Source: Lachnoclostridium sp. Marseille-P6806 (GTDB lineage Bacteria; Bacillota; Clostridia; Lachnospirales; Lachnospiraceae). From it: a stretch of 64,000 nucleotides of DNA. Positions 43,515 to 51,252 of the stretch are shown here, piece after piece (the stretch's first letter is position 1; every line of letters starts with the position of its first letter). The DNA lies in the NCBI RefSeq assembly GCF_900625025.1, contig NZ_LR130577.1, positions 62,001-126,000 of the forward strand, in the 5' to 3' direction. The notes under the pieces are model-generated. The model was not told the origin of the DNA and made no database searches. It worked only from the letters and a program-made list of their open reading frames with translations. The translations under genes were made by a program, and so were the position numbers.

Positions 43515-44600
43515 TCATCGGATGGTGAAAATGTGAACAAACTCCTGTTCCATCTCTCCGACGAGCCGAATCTGCGTTCTGGCTCTCTCAAGGTTGTGCG
43601 TCGCATGGTCTGTCTTATAATACACATCCCCCAGAAGATAATCTCCAAGGAACCGGAGCGCCTGCTCATAGGTAATGATTTTGCTCCCCTCCGGAAGCAT
43701 CCGGATCTCTTCCTGCGTCAGGGCATCCCCACAGCCTTTCAGAAACCCGGCGAGAAAAAGATCGTACAGCTTTTTATCAAAATGGACCTTGTCAAGGTCC
43801 TTTTCATCCTCCGCGGCGGTCGAGGCGCCGAAGCGGATCGCATCCCCGAAATCCATGATGACATAGCCCGGCATGATCGTATCGAGATCAATGACGCAGA
43901 GCGCCTTTTTGCTGTCCTTATCAAAAAGCACATTGCTGAGCTTCGTGTCGTTGTGGCACACCCTGCGTCGCATGGACGTGTTCTGCAGCTCCTCCGCATA
44001 GTGGAAGCGCTCCGTCAGGAAACGAATCTCCTCCCCGACATCCGCCGCCCGCCCCACGGGATCCTGTTCCACCGCGGCAAGAAAATCCCTGTACCTGACG
44101 GCGGTGTTGTGGAAATCCGGAATCGTGTCATACAGCGTTTCCGCAGGGTAATCGCGCAGAAGATTCTGGAAGCGGCCGAAAAGCTCTCCGCTCTGCCCGA
44201 ACTGCTCCGGAAGCTCCGGCTTGTCATAGCAGAGCGTATTCTCAATGAAATCATACGCCCGCCAGTAATTCCCCTCCGCGTCACGGTAACAGGCCCTGCC
44301 GTCCCTTGCAGGAATGACCGTCAGAGTCTCCCTCGCCGGATCTCCGCCATATTCCCGGATCCTGTCTCTCAAAAAAGCGGTGACCCCCACGACGTTTTCC
44401 ATCAGCTCTTCCGGCCGGTGAAAAACATCGATGTTGATCCTCTGCAGAACATAACGTTTCTTTGACGCGCACCCGCTCACGGTTATGATTTCGGTGTCGT
44501 TGATATGTCCCTGATTGTTTCTGTCAATCGCCTGCGGTTCCCCTTCCAATTGAAAATGCGCCGCTGCTTCCCGCAGGTTTTCTGCTCTGAGCTCTCTCAT
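43515..44600 (-). CDS. nahK: N-acetylhexosamine 1-kinase (NahK-like)
   Basis: 361 residues, aminoglycoside phosphotransferase fold. It matches bifidobacterial NahK (LnpB) along its length: GHINDTEIITVSG (nucleotide loop), YVLQRINIDVF, WRAYDFIENTLCYD, CHNDTKLSNVLFD with catalytic D218 and N223, VIDLDTIMPGYVIMDFGD with metal ligands D238 and D240, IRFGASTAAEDEKDLDKVHF, and FLGDYLLGDVYY. NahK phosphorylates GlcNAc or GalNAc at C1 with ATP. With the upstream hexose-phosphate mutase it would form GlcNAc-1-P then GlcNAc-6-P. No lacto-N-biose phosphorylase gene lies nearby. Confidence 0.85.
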   Translation of the reverse strand: MRELRAENLREAAAHFQLEGEPQAIDRNNQGHINDTEIITVSGCASKKRYVLQRINIDVFHRPEELMENVVGVTAFLRDRIREYGGDPARETLTVIPARDGRACYRDAEGNYWRAYDFIENTLCYDKPELPEQFGQSGELFGRFQNLLRDYPAETLYDTIPDFHNTAVRYRDFLAAVEQDPVGRAADVGEEIRFLTERFHYAEELQNTSMRRRVCHNDTKLSNVLFDKDSKKALCVIDLDTIMPGYVIMDFGDAIRFGASTAAEDEKDLDKVHFDKKLYDLFLAGFLKGCGDALTQEEIRMLPEGSKIITYEQALRFLGDYLLGDVYYKTDHATHNLERARTQIRLVGEMEQEFVHIFTIR

Positions 44601-44616
44601 GTGTACATCCCTTTGC

Positions 44617-46086
44617 TTAAACCTCTCCCAGCTTCAGACAGTCCTTATAGATCCCGCAGACCTCATCCGCCATCTCTCTCGTCGGCATCTCAGCGAAAAC
44701 GCGCAGCAGCGGCTCTGTCCCTGAAAACCGGATGGAGATCCATCCGCCATTTACAAAATACACCTTGCAGCCGTCCATATAGGAAACATGATCGATTTCA
44801 TAGGGGAGCTCCGGAACCGCCCGGTCCTCCATGATGATCCGCAGATACTTCGCCTTATCCTCGGCGCGGAAGCGGTAATTGTTTTCCACAAAGACAGACC
44901 TGCCGACCACTTCCCGGATATCGTCGAAGATCTCGCTCATCTTCTTCCCGGTCACGGCCAGCATCTCCACGAGGAGCGCCGCGGCATAGATCCCGTCTTT
45001 CCCGTGAATGTGCCCGCGAATGGAAAGCCCTCCGGAGGATTCTCCTCCGATGAGCGCATTGCTCTCCGACATTTTCGAGGAGATCCATTTGAAGCCGACC
45101 GGAACCTCATAGCACGCCTCGCCGAACATTTCAGCCAGCCGGTCCAGAACATGCGTGGTGCAGAGATTTCGGACCGCCGGCCCTTTCCTGCCCTTATATT
45201 TTTCAAGATAGTAATACAGAACGACCAGAAGATCATTCGGCGAAAGATACCTGCCATTGTTGTCGATGACGCCGATGCGATCCGCATCCCCGTCGGTGGC
45301 AATCCCGATATCGAAGCCGCCGTCGACAACCGTTGCGCTGAGAGCTCTCATGGCCTTTTCATTCGGCGCGGGGAGCTTTCCCCCGAACAGCGTATCGTGA
45401 TTTCCGTGAATCGTCGCGACATCGCACCTTGCCGTAATCAGCAGCGTCTTGATGGACGTCTCGGAAACCCCGTACATGGGATCCAGCGCGACGCGCAAAT
45501 TCGCCCTGCGGATCGCCGCGGTATTGATATCGGAAAGAATGCTGTCGAGATATTCATTGATCGGGAAGATCTCCTCGATCAGTCCCTCTCTGACCGCGTC
45601 TGCATACGGAAGAAACGGAATCGGGAACAGCTCGTCATGCTTCTCCCCCGCAAGTCTGTATGCCGCAAGCCGCTGTGCTTCGATTCTGCCGGCATAGCTC
45701 TCAATATCCGCCGTCACCTCCATATCCGCATCTCTCCCGCCCCGCGTAAACACCTTGACGCCGTTATAGATGGCCGGATTGTGACTTGCCGTGACCATCA
45801 TTCCGTAAGGAAGATCATGCTCCATCGTGTAGAACATGGCGAGAGGCGTCGGCGCAGACCGGTTGATCAGCCATGTGTGGATTCCGTTCGCGGCGAACAC
45901 CTCCGCCATCCACTGCATGGACTCCTTGGAAAGAAATCTGCGGTCATATCCGATGACAATTCCCTGATCATCGACCCGTTCGGCTTTCATCTTGTGGGAC
46001 ATGGCCGCCGCAAGCAGCTGAAGATTGTATTTCGTAAAACCGTCTCCGATGACGGCGCGCCAGCCGCCTGTTCCGAATTTTATCAT
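44617..46086 (-). CDS. Phosphoglucomutase/phosphomannomutase family protein
   Basis: 489 residues from MIKFGTGGWRAVIGDGF, behind GGAGGCGCGGAAT. All four family loops: phospho-serine S101 in TASHNPAIYNG, metal loop ATDGDADRIG, sugar loop GGESSGG, phosphate loop RFSGTEPLLRVFAEM. Converts sugar 1- and 6-phosphates. First gene of the operon with nahK, so GlcNAc-1-P or GalNAc-1-P to the 6-phosphate is the likely role; a general phosphoglucomutase cannot be excluded. Divergent from an AraC regulator with a 200-bp promoter region between. Confidence 0.88.
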   Translation of the reverse strand: MIKFGTGGWRAVIGDGFTKYNLQLLAAAMSHKMKAERVDDQGIVIGYDRRFLSKESMQWMAEVFAANGIHTWLINRSAPTPLAMFYTMEHDLPYGMMVTASHNPAIYNGVKVFTRGGRDADMEVTADIESYAGRIEAQRLAAYRLAGEKHDELFPIPFLPYADAVREGLIEEIFPINEYLDSILSDINTAAIRRANLRVALDPMYGVSETSIKTLLITARCDVATIHGNHDTLFGGKLPAPNEKAMRALSATVVDGGFDIGIATDGDADRIGVIDNNGRYLSPNDLLVVLYYYLEKYKGRKGPAVRNLCTTHVLDRLAEMFGEACYEVPVGFKWISSKMSESNALIGGESSGGLSIRGHIHGKDGIYAAALLVEMLAVTGKKMSEIFDDIREVVGRSVFVENNYRFRAEDKAKYLRIIMEDRAVPELPYEIDHVSYMDGCKVYFVNGGWISIRFSGTEPLLRVFAEMPTREMADEVCGIYKDCLKLGEV

Positions 46087-46288
46087 ATTCCGCGCCTCCG
46101 GGAACGCTGTCTGCCTGAACAGACGTACCCTCTTATTCAATAAAAGGATACATTTTTGCATGTATTTTTCCTGTTTCCATTTTACCCTGCCGTCCCTTGC
46201 GTATTTGCACGATTGTTCGTATTATTTATACATAAGGATTTTTTATTTATGCACATTGCAGCAAAACGCACGGCGCCGGAGCACATTT

Positions 46289-47209
46289 ATGATAATTCTG
46301 CCTTATCGGATGACGGAGCTTGAGCGCATCATTGAGATTCGCGCTCTCATCTCGGTTCACTACTACGAGTACAAAAGAAACTTTTCCTTTGAGGGCGAGG
46401 TTCATAATTTCTGGGAGTTCATCTGCGTCGACCGCGGCGATGTCGACATCACCGCAGGAAGCAAAAAAATCGTCCTGCACAAGGACGAGATTGCATTCCA
46501 CGAGCCGATGGAATTTCATGATGTCCATACCTCCCCGCATTCCACGCCGAACCTTATCGTGATTGCGTTCGACTGTCCCTCTCCCGCAATGGACTATTTC
46601 CGCAGAAAAGTCCTGAAAATCAATCAGGAGGAGCGGACGATTCTGGCCAGTGTGATCAGAGAGGCGAGAAACTGCTTCTCGGGCCGGCTGGATGACCCTT
46701 ATTCCGATCACCTTGAAATGCGCGAGGATCAGGAAGAGGGCTCCCAGCAGATGATCCTCCTGTCCCTCACCTCCTTTCTCATCCATCTGATGCGCCGCAC
46801 CCGGATGGAAGCGGTCCGCAGGCCGGCGCATCGCCTGCCCTCCAAATCCACCGCCATCAACGATGCCGACCTGCAGTTCGAGAAGATTCATAACTACCTC
46901 GAGGGCCATCTTCACGAGTCCCCCTCGATCGAACAGATCTGCCGCGATAACCTCATCGGCCGCTCACAGCTTCTGTCTCTCTTTCATAAAAAAACGGGCC
47001 ACGGCGTGATGCGGTACTTCCATGAAATGAAGATCGATCAAGCCAAGACCCTGATCCGCCGGAGCAACAAGCAGTTCTCGCAGATCGCCGCAGAGCTGGG
47101 TTACTCCTCCATATGCTATTTTTCCAGACAGTTCCGAGTGATTACCGATATGTCGCCCTCCGAATATGCAGAATCCATTCAGGCCATCTCGGAGAAAGAC
47201 CGGGGGTGA
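46289..47209 (+). CDS. AraC family transcriptional regulator
   Basis: 306 residues from MIILPYRMTELERII, seven bases behind CGGAG; an open frame extends 88 codons further upstream but reads into the divergent promoter region. N-terminal cupin (FWEFICVDRGDVDITAGSKK, EIAFHEPMEFHDVH) and C-terminal double helix-turn-helix (SIEQICRDNLIGRSQLLSLF, FSQIAAELGYSSICYFSRQF). The cupin probably binds the inducing sugar. Controls, by position, the mutase-nahK-transport operon. Confidence 0.9.
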   Translation: MIILPYRMTELERIIEIRALISVHYYEYKRNFSFEGEVHNFWEFICVDRGDVDITAGSKKIVLHKDEIAFHEPMEFHDVHTSPHSTPNLIVIAFDCPSPAMDYFRRKVLKINQEERTILASVIREARNCFSGRLDDPYSDHLEMREDQEEGSQQMILLSLTSFLIHLMRRTRMEAVRRPAHRLPSKSTAINDADLQFEKIHNYLEGHLHESPSIEQICRDNLIGRSQLLSLFHKKTGHGVMRYFHEMKIDQAKTLIRRSNKQFSQIAAELGYSSICYFSRQFRVITDMSPSEYAESIQAISEKDRG

Positions 47210-47295
47210 GATGGGCATGGAATCAATTCTGCGATATCCATATTGCAAGCGTCGGAAAAACCTGGGCGCATCACTGCGCTCGGGTTCCCATCTCG

Positions 47296-48783
47296 TCAAT
47301 GCTCGTAATTTTCAAGTGAGATTGCTTTCAGTCCTCCGTCATCATAAACCGTGAGCTTCAGCTTGTAGGTGAAGTCATCAAACCAGTTATAAACGGTATA
47401 GCCGAGCTCTTTTGAGACAAACGGCTCTTCCTCCGGCTCCCCGTAGGCTTTCAGAATATCCTCGGACGTTGATCCCCATGTAATGCCGTCCGGAAGCATC
47501 ACCTCCGGATACTTGTCCGCCGAGGAGATATCCATGGTAAAGGACCAGACATCGGTATCCAAAATATCCTGCACCTTATCTCCGGTATTCATGAAGCCGA
47601 TGTTGAACCGGACCTTGTCATACCGGTCGTTGTCCAGCGTAATCGTTCCGGTCACCTTATCCCCCGGATTCAGTACATAGCCATCGGCATATCCGTAATC
47701 CGCAAGGTCAAAGCTCCAGCTGTCCCGGAGCTTGGAATAAGGGAACGGAAGCTGATATATCTGCCCGTCCATGGACAGAACCATATCCTGCCACTTTGCA
47801 TCGCCGAGATCCGCGTCCTCTGCGGACTGCCCCGCGGCGGATACCGCGCTCATGACCTCTTCCGGAATCTGAATCGCTCCCACCTCGTTGAAGCGGTCAA
47901 GAATCGTGCTGATGTGAAAGATCCCTATCGTGAACGACACATCCTCATCCGTCTCTCCGACGGCGGAACGGATCATGGCATTCCCCAGCTCCTCAGCATC
48001 CACGTCAAGGCCCGCAGGATACAGTGAGTCCTCATAGATATAGAGCTCTGCCGGTGCGGAGGCCTCGCCAAGATCCATATTGTTGTCTGACATATTGTTC
48101 AGCGCAGAGTTCACCTGCTGCAGGGCGTCCTGCAGAAACTCTCCGGTCAGAGTGACACGGATCACATAGGCATCTTTCCCATTGACCGTTTTTGTCTCAT
48201 CCTCTAGAACGGCATCTGTCCCGCCGTCCGCAATCGCCTCATAGACGGTGCGGGAATACAGACTGCTGTCCTTCGGAATATCCGCCTGCGTGCCGGTCCA
48301 GGTCGTCCCGTCCGAGGTATAAAGATTATATTTTCCATCCTCCTCGACAGAATACATCTCGATTTTCGTTTCCTGATCCTGTCCCAGCACCGAGAGCCTA
48401 ACCGTACCGTTTGTATGTGTAACGAGCGGCTCCTGATTCAGATCAATGGCAAGCTCCATGCCCATGGACAGCTCCGCGCTTTCTTCTCCGGAGTCTATGG
48501 TCGCTTTCAGATCCAGCGTCACAGACTGGGAGACTTCCCTGACTTCGCTCATTTTCTGTATCGTCTGGCCGGCAAGCTCTTCCGCCGTCAGCTTCTTCTC
48601 CGGCTCTTCCGGCGCCTTTGCCGGCGTCTCTGCCGAAGCCTCCTCCGTGACAGGGGCCTCGTCGGACGCCGCCGTTAACGCCTCCTTACCGGAAGCTCCC
48701 GACCCGCAAGCTGTGGCAAAAATTCCAAGGAATAACGCACAGCACACTGCCGCGAGCTTCCCGACCTGCTTTATTTTTTTCAT
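47296..48783 (-). CDS. Secreted lipoprotein, DUF6612/LppX-like
   Basis: 495 residues. Lipoprotein signal with cysteine in FATACGSG, a long A/E/P-rich linker (residues 30-65), then LTAEELAGQTIQKMSEVREVS, the usual entry of the LppX-like/DUF6612 fold that runs to about residue 310 (VSQSVTLDLKATIDSG, VNGKDAYVIRVTLTGEFLQD). The last 160 residues are a separate beta-rich region (WSFDLADYGYADGYVLNPGD and DGITWGSTSEDILKAYGEPEE). Cell-envelope lipoprotein of unknown function. Its leader contains three consecutive hairpins. No operon partner. Confidence 0.75.
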   Translation of the reverse strand: MKKIKQVGKLAAVCCALFLGIFATACGSGASGKEALTAASDEAPVTEEASAETPAKAPEEPEKKLTAEELAGQTIQKMSEVREVSQSVTLDLKATIDSGEESAELSMGMELAIDLNQEPLVTHTNGTVRLSVLGQDQETKIEMYSVEEDGKYNLYTSDGTTWTGTQADIPKDSSLYSRTVYEAIADGGTDAVLEDETKTVNGKDAYVIRVTLTGEFLQDALQQVNSALNNMSDNNMDLGEASAPAELYIYEDSLYPAGLDVDAEELGNAMIRSAVGETDEDVSFTIGIFHISTILDRFNEVGAIQIPEEVMSAVSAAGQSAEDADLGDAKWQDMVLSMDGQIYQLPFPYSKLRDSWSFDLADYGYADGYVLNPGDKVTGTITLDNDRYDKVRFNIGFMNTGDKVQDILDTDVWSFTMDISSADKYPEVMLPDGITWGSTSEDILKAYGEPEEEPFVSKELGYTVYNWFDDFTYKLKLTVYDDGGLKAISLENYEH

Positions 48784-48905
48784 AATTACCTCTTTTCCGC
48801 GAGGCGAATTTCAGATTCGCCGATGCAATCTGCGACTCGGTGCCCCGCACCGATGTCGGAGTTTGAAAGGACTGCATCAGCAGGACTTTCAAACTTTTCC
48901 TCCTG
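48784..48905 (-). other. Hairpin-rich leader of the lipoprotein gene
   Basis: On the minus strand three hairpins follow one another: AGTTTGAAAG...CTTTCAAACT, CGGTGCGGGGCACCG and GCGAATCTGAAATTCGC, then AAAAGAGGTAATT before the ATG. Layout (hairpins ending in the ribosome binding site) recalls the dispersed repeat, but the sequence is different. Possibly a second repeat family or a structured leader. Confidence 0.5.
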
Positions 48906-48980
48906 TCCTTCCGTAATATGGTGCACACTCAGTATACTCCGTCTGACGGACGCTGCACACCCCGCGCTTCTGCCGGTGTA

Positions 48981-50738
48981 CTACCGCCCGTTTGCGCCAT
49001 CCATCACTTCCATGCCGATAACCATACTGCCAGTCAGCCAATCGGAAGAATCACTGCTGTAAAAGCTCCTGTCCACCTCTTCAAATGTCAAATCCGGATT
49101 ATTTGTCAGAACGGTGTACTTTATATCGTATCTGGCATTCGGGCTTCGGCCTGTCAATTCCTTTTTGTATGCAAAAACCATATCCCCCTCTGCGACATAC
49201 ACTCCGAATTGACTGATCAGCGTCCAGAACCTTTCATTGGAACCCTCCCCGATCTTATAGCACGCCCCGCCGGTGCAGAACATATTGCAGCTGTCCGTTG
49301 CGGGAAATACGGTTCCGACCGTTCCGTCCAGACCATTGATTTCCTCCGGATTTCCGTGAAGCGCATATCCCTTAAGATCATATATTTCCCGGCTCAGGCT
49401 GTGATCCCTGACACGGTAGACAAACATATCCCCGCTTCCGGCAGGATGTAAATAAACGGTATTTCCGTCAGCGCTTACCGCCTTTTCACAAAAATCATCG
49501 CCTTGCGTCCGGCTGCAGCCAATCGGCTCCAAGTCCACGGCGTTCGTTATCGCTCTTCGTTCTTTGGAATATACAAAAAGGCCATAATATTCGCTGAATA
49601 TGATCCTGTCTTTATCCGCATATAATATCTCCGTCGGGTCTGCGCCCTCAGAAGCTGACAGATTCACCACGGGACTTGCCGGCTCTGTCCATTCTGCTTC
49701 GGAAGCAGACGGATTTGCGGCGGGACTTACGCTCTCTCCCATCTCCTTATGTTCGATGATTCCATTTCCTGCCTCCGGAGAACGCGCTTCCGCCGGCTCA
49801 TTCTGCGGATTCGTCATAAAACAGACAGCCACAATAACACACAGCACGGCGGCGCTCAGGATTACCCGGAACGCCGGCTTTTTATAGCGCAGTACACCTC
49901 TTATGCGTTCTTTCACTCCGATCTCACCGAACGCGAGCGGACAGGCCGCAATTGTACGCCGATGAATGCTGCAGTCCAAAAGCGCCTGAGAATAAGCGGC
50001 AATATATGCCCGGTCTTTGTTCCGGATCACCTTTTCATCACAGGCTGTCTCGATATCCCGGCAAAGCAGGATATAGGCGATCCAGCAAAGCGGATGAAAC
50101 CAGTACACGGCCAATAATCCGAACCCGAGCGGCTTCCACCAGTGATCATGTCTCCTGAGATGTGTTTTTTCATGCGCTGCCGCCAGATCCAGAGTATCGG
50201 CGCGAAGCCCTGACGGCACATAGATTACAGGATGTATGATCCCCAGAATAAAAGGAGACTTCACCTCATCGCACGCCATGATTCCATCGCGCACCGGCAC
50301 CGCTGCCCTGACTCTTTTCTTCAGCAGGATATAACTGAACAGGGCATACAGAAGAAAGCAAATAACCCCGATGCTCCAGATTATACCTGCTGCGAATATG
50401 ACGGCCTGCATCGGATTGCCGCCGGCCGCAGCATCGGCGGCAAATGCGTCCCCTATCACCGGATTTACCGCATGATCAATCACCCTGACGCCGGAATGAA
50501 TCTGCGGCGTCTGCTCCATCGCGATATTGCCCGGTACGACTTCCGCGCTTGGCAAGAGACTGTAAGCGCTCGTAACAGATAACGGACAGACGAGACGCAG
50601 CGCGACCAGACCCCACAACAGGCAGGACATCCAGCGGGGAGCTTTCTTTAACATGAACCTCACCGCGATCACCGCCATGATAAGCCAAGAGGCATTCCAT
50701 GACAGATTCAATACTTTCAGGAACAACAGCGTACTCAC
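48981..50738 (-). CDS. BlaR1/MecR1-like M56 metallopeptidase with a non-PBP sensor region
   Basis: 585 residues from a GTG start (VSTLLFLKVLNLSWNASWLI), as in MecR1. Four hydrophobic helices and the gluzincin motif HEKTH (H-E-x-x-H) in LAAAHEKTHLRRHDHWWKP, with the later ETACDEKVI. BlaR1-type proteins signal by cleaving a BlaI repressor. After a fifth helix (RVILSAAVLCVIVAVCFM) the extracellular part, about 250 residues, shows repeated short beta-type segments (DPTEILYADKDRIIFSEYYG, SADGNTVYLHPAGSG) and lacks S-x-x-K, so it is not a penicillin sensor. It starts 4 bases after the BlaI-like gene. Confidence 0.85.
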   Translation of the reverse strand: MSTLLFLKVLNLSWNASWLIMAVIAVRFMLKKAPRWMSCLLWGLVALRLVCPLSVTSAYSLLPSAEVVPGNIAMEQTPQIHSGVRVIDHAVNPVIGDAFAADAAAGGNPMQAVIFAAGIIWSIGVICFLLYALFSYILLKKRVRAAVPVRDGIMACDEVKSPFILGIIHPVIYVPSGLRADTLDLAAAHEKTHLRRHDHWWKPLGFGLLAVYWFHPLCWIAYILLCRDIETACDEKVIRNKDRAYIAAYSQALLDCSIHRRTIAACPLAFGEIGVKERIRGVLRYKKPAFRVILSAAVLCVIVAVCFMTNPQNEPAEARSPEAGNGIIEHKEMGESVSPAANPSASEAEWTEPASPVVNLSASEGADPTEILYADKDRIIFSEYYGLFVYSKERRAITNAVDLEPIGCSRTQGDDFCEKAVSADGNTVYLHPAGSGDMFVYRVRDHSLSREIYDLKGYALHGNPEEINGLDGTVGTVFPATDSCNMFCTGGACYKIGEGSNERFWTLISQFGVYVAEGDMVFAYKKELTGRSPNARYDIKYTVLTNNPDLTFEEVDRSFYSSDSSDWLTGSMVIGMEVMDGANGR

Positions 50739-50742
50739 CGTC

Positions 50743-51108
50743 TCATCCCCCTTGCTTAATGGAATCAATCATCCTTTGAATCTCGCTCACCTCATCCGCG
50801 GTCAGTTTTTTTCTTGATGTAAATGCCGCTATGAAAGCCGGCAGAGAACCCTCATAGGATTCCGCGATGATCTGTTCGCTCTTTGATGAATAAAACGCCT
50901 CCCGGCTGACAAGCGAAGAAACCATTCCGTTCACATTCTGAAACAGCCCTTTCTCACAGAGCTTGCGCAGAACCGTGTACGTTGTCGGCTTTTTCCAGTT
51001 CAATTCTTTTTCACAGATTTTCACCAGCTCTCCTGATCCGACAGGCTCATTTCTCCATACGATATCAGCGAAACGCTCCTGTACTGCTCCAAGCTCTATG
51101 TCGAACAC
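50743..51108 (-). CDS. BlaI/MecI family winged-helix repressor
   Basis: 121 residues from GTG, six bases behind GAGGAG; the ATG at 51144 lies between the operator dyads and has no Shine-Dalgarno. Typical BlaI core: VFDIELGAVQERFADIVWRN, SGELVKICEKELNWKKPTTY, TVLRKLCEKGLFQNVNG. Dimeric repressor that would bind the two dyads in its own promoter and be inactivated by the M56 protease encoded next. Confidence 0.9.
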   Translation of the reverse strand: MFDIELGAVQERFADIVWRNEPVGSGELVKICEKELNWKKPTTYTVLRKLCEKGLFQNVNGMVSSLVSREAFYSSKSEQIIAESYEGSLPAFIAAFTSRKKLTADEVSEIQRMIDSIKQGG

Positions 51109-51125
51109 AGCTTTCTCCTCTTTGA

Positions 51126-51179
51126 GTTTACTCTGATAAACCACATAAAAAGTTTATTCGGATAAACTGACTTTGTCAA
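51126..51179 (-). promoter_or_regulatory. Promoter with two BlaI-type operators
   Basis: Minus strand TTGACA (51174-51179), 17 bases, TAAACT as -10. Operator 1 is the dyad AGTTTAT-N4-ATAAACT (51151-51168) covering spacer and -10; operator 2 is GTTTA-N6-TAAAC (51126-51141), centres 26 bp apart. Two operators with this arrangement are typical of bla/mec-type loci, although the half-site differs from the TACA/TGTA of staphylococci. Confidence 0.65.
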
Positions 51180-51252
51180 GCTGCCTCTCTTCTCTATGAT
51201 GAAAGAATGTCCGCCAAATTTATGTTTTCCAGACGCTTATTCGGAACGAGCT

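Noticed and set aside
46025-46288. 88-codon upstream extension of the AraC regulator
   Set aside because: It would overlap the start of the divergent mutase gene and read through the promoter region; the internal ATG has a good Shine-Dalgarno.
48686-48928. 80-codon minus-strand frame through the hairpin-rich leader
   Set aside because: It overlaps the lipoprotein start in another frame and consists mainly of hairpin arms; treated as non-coding leader.
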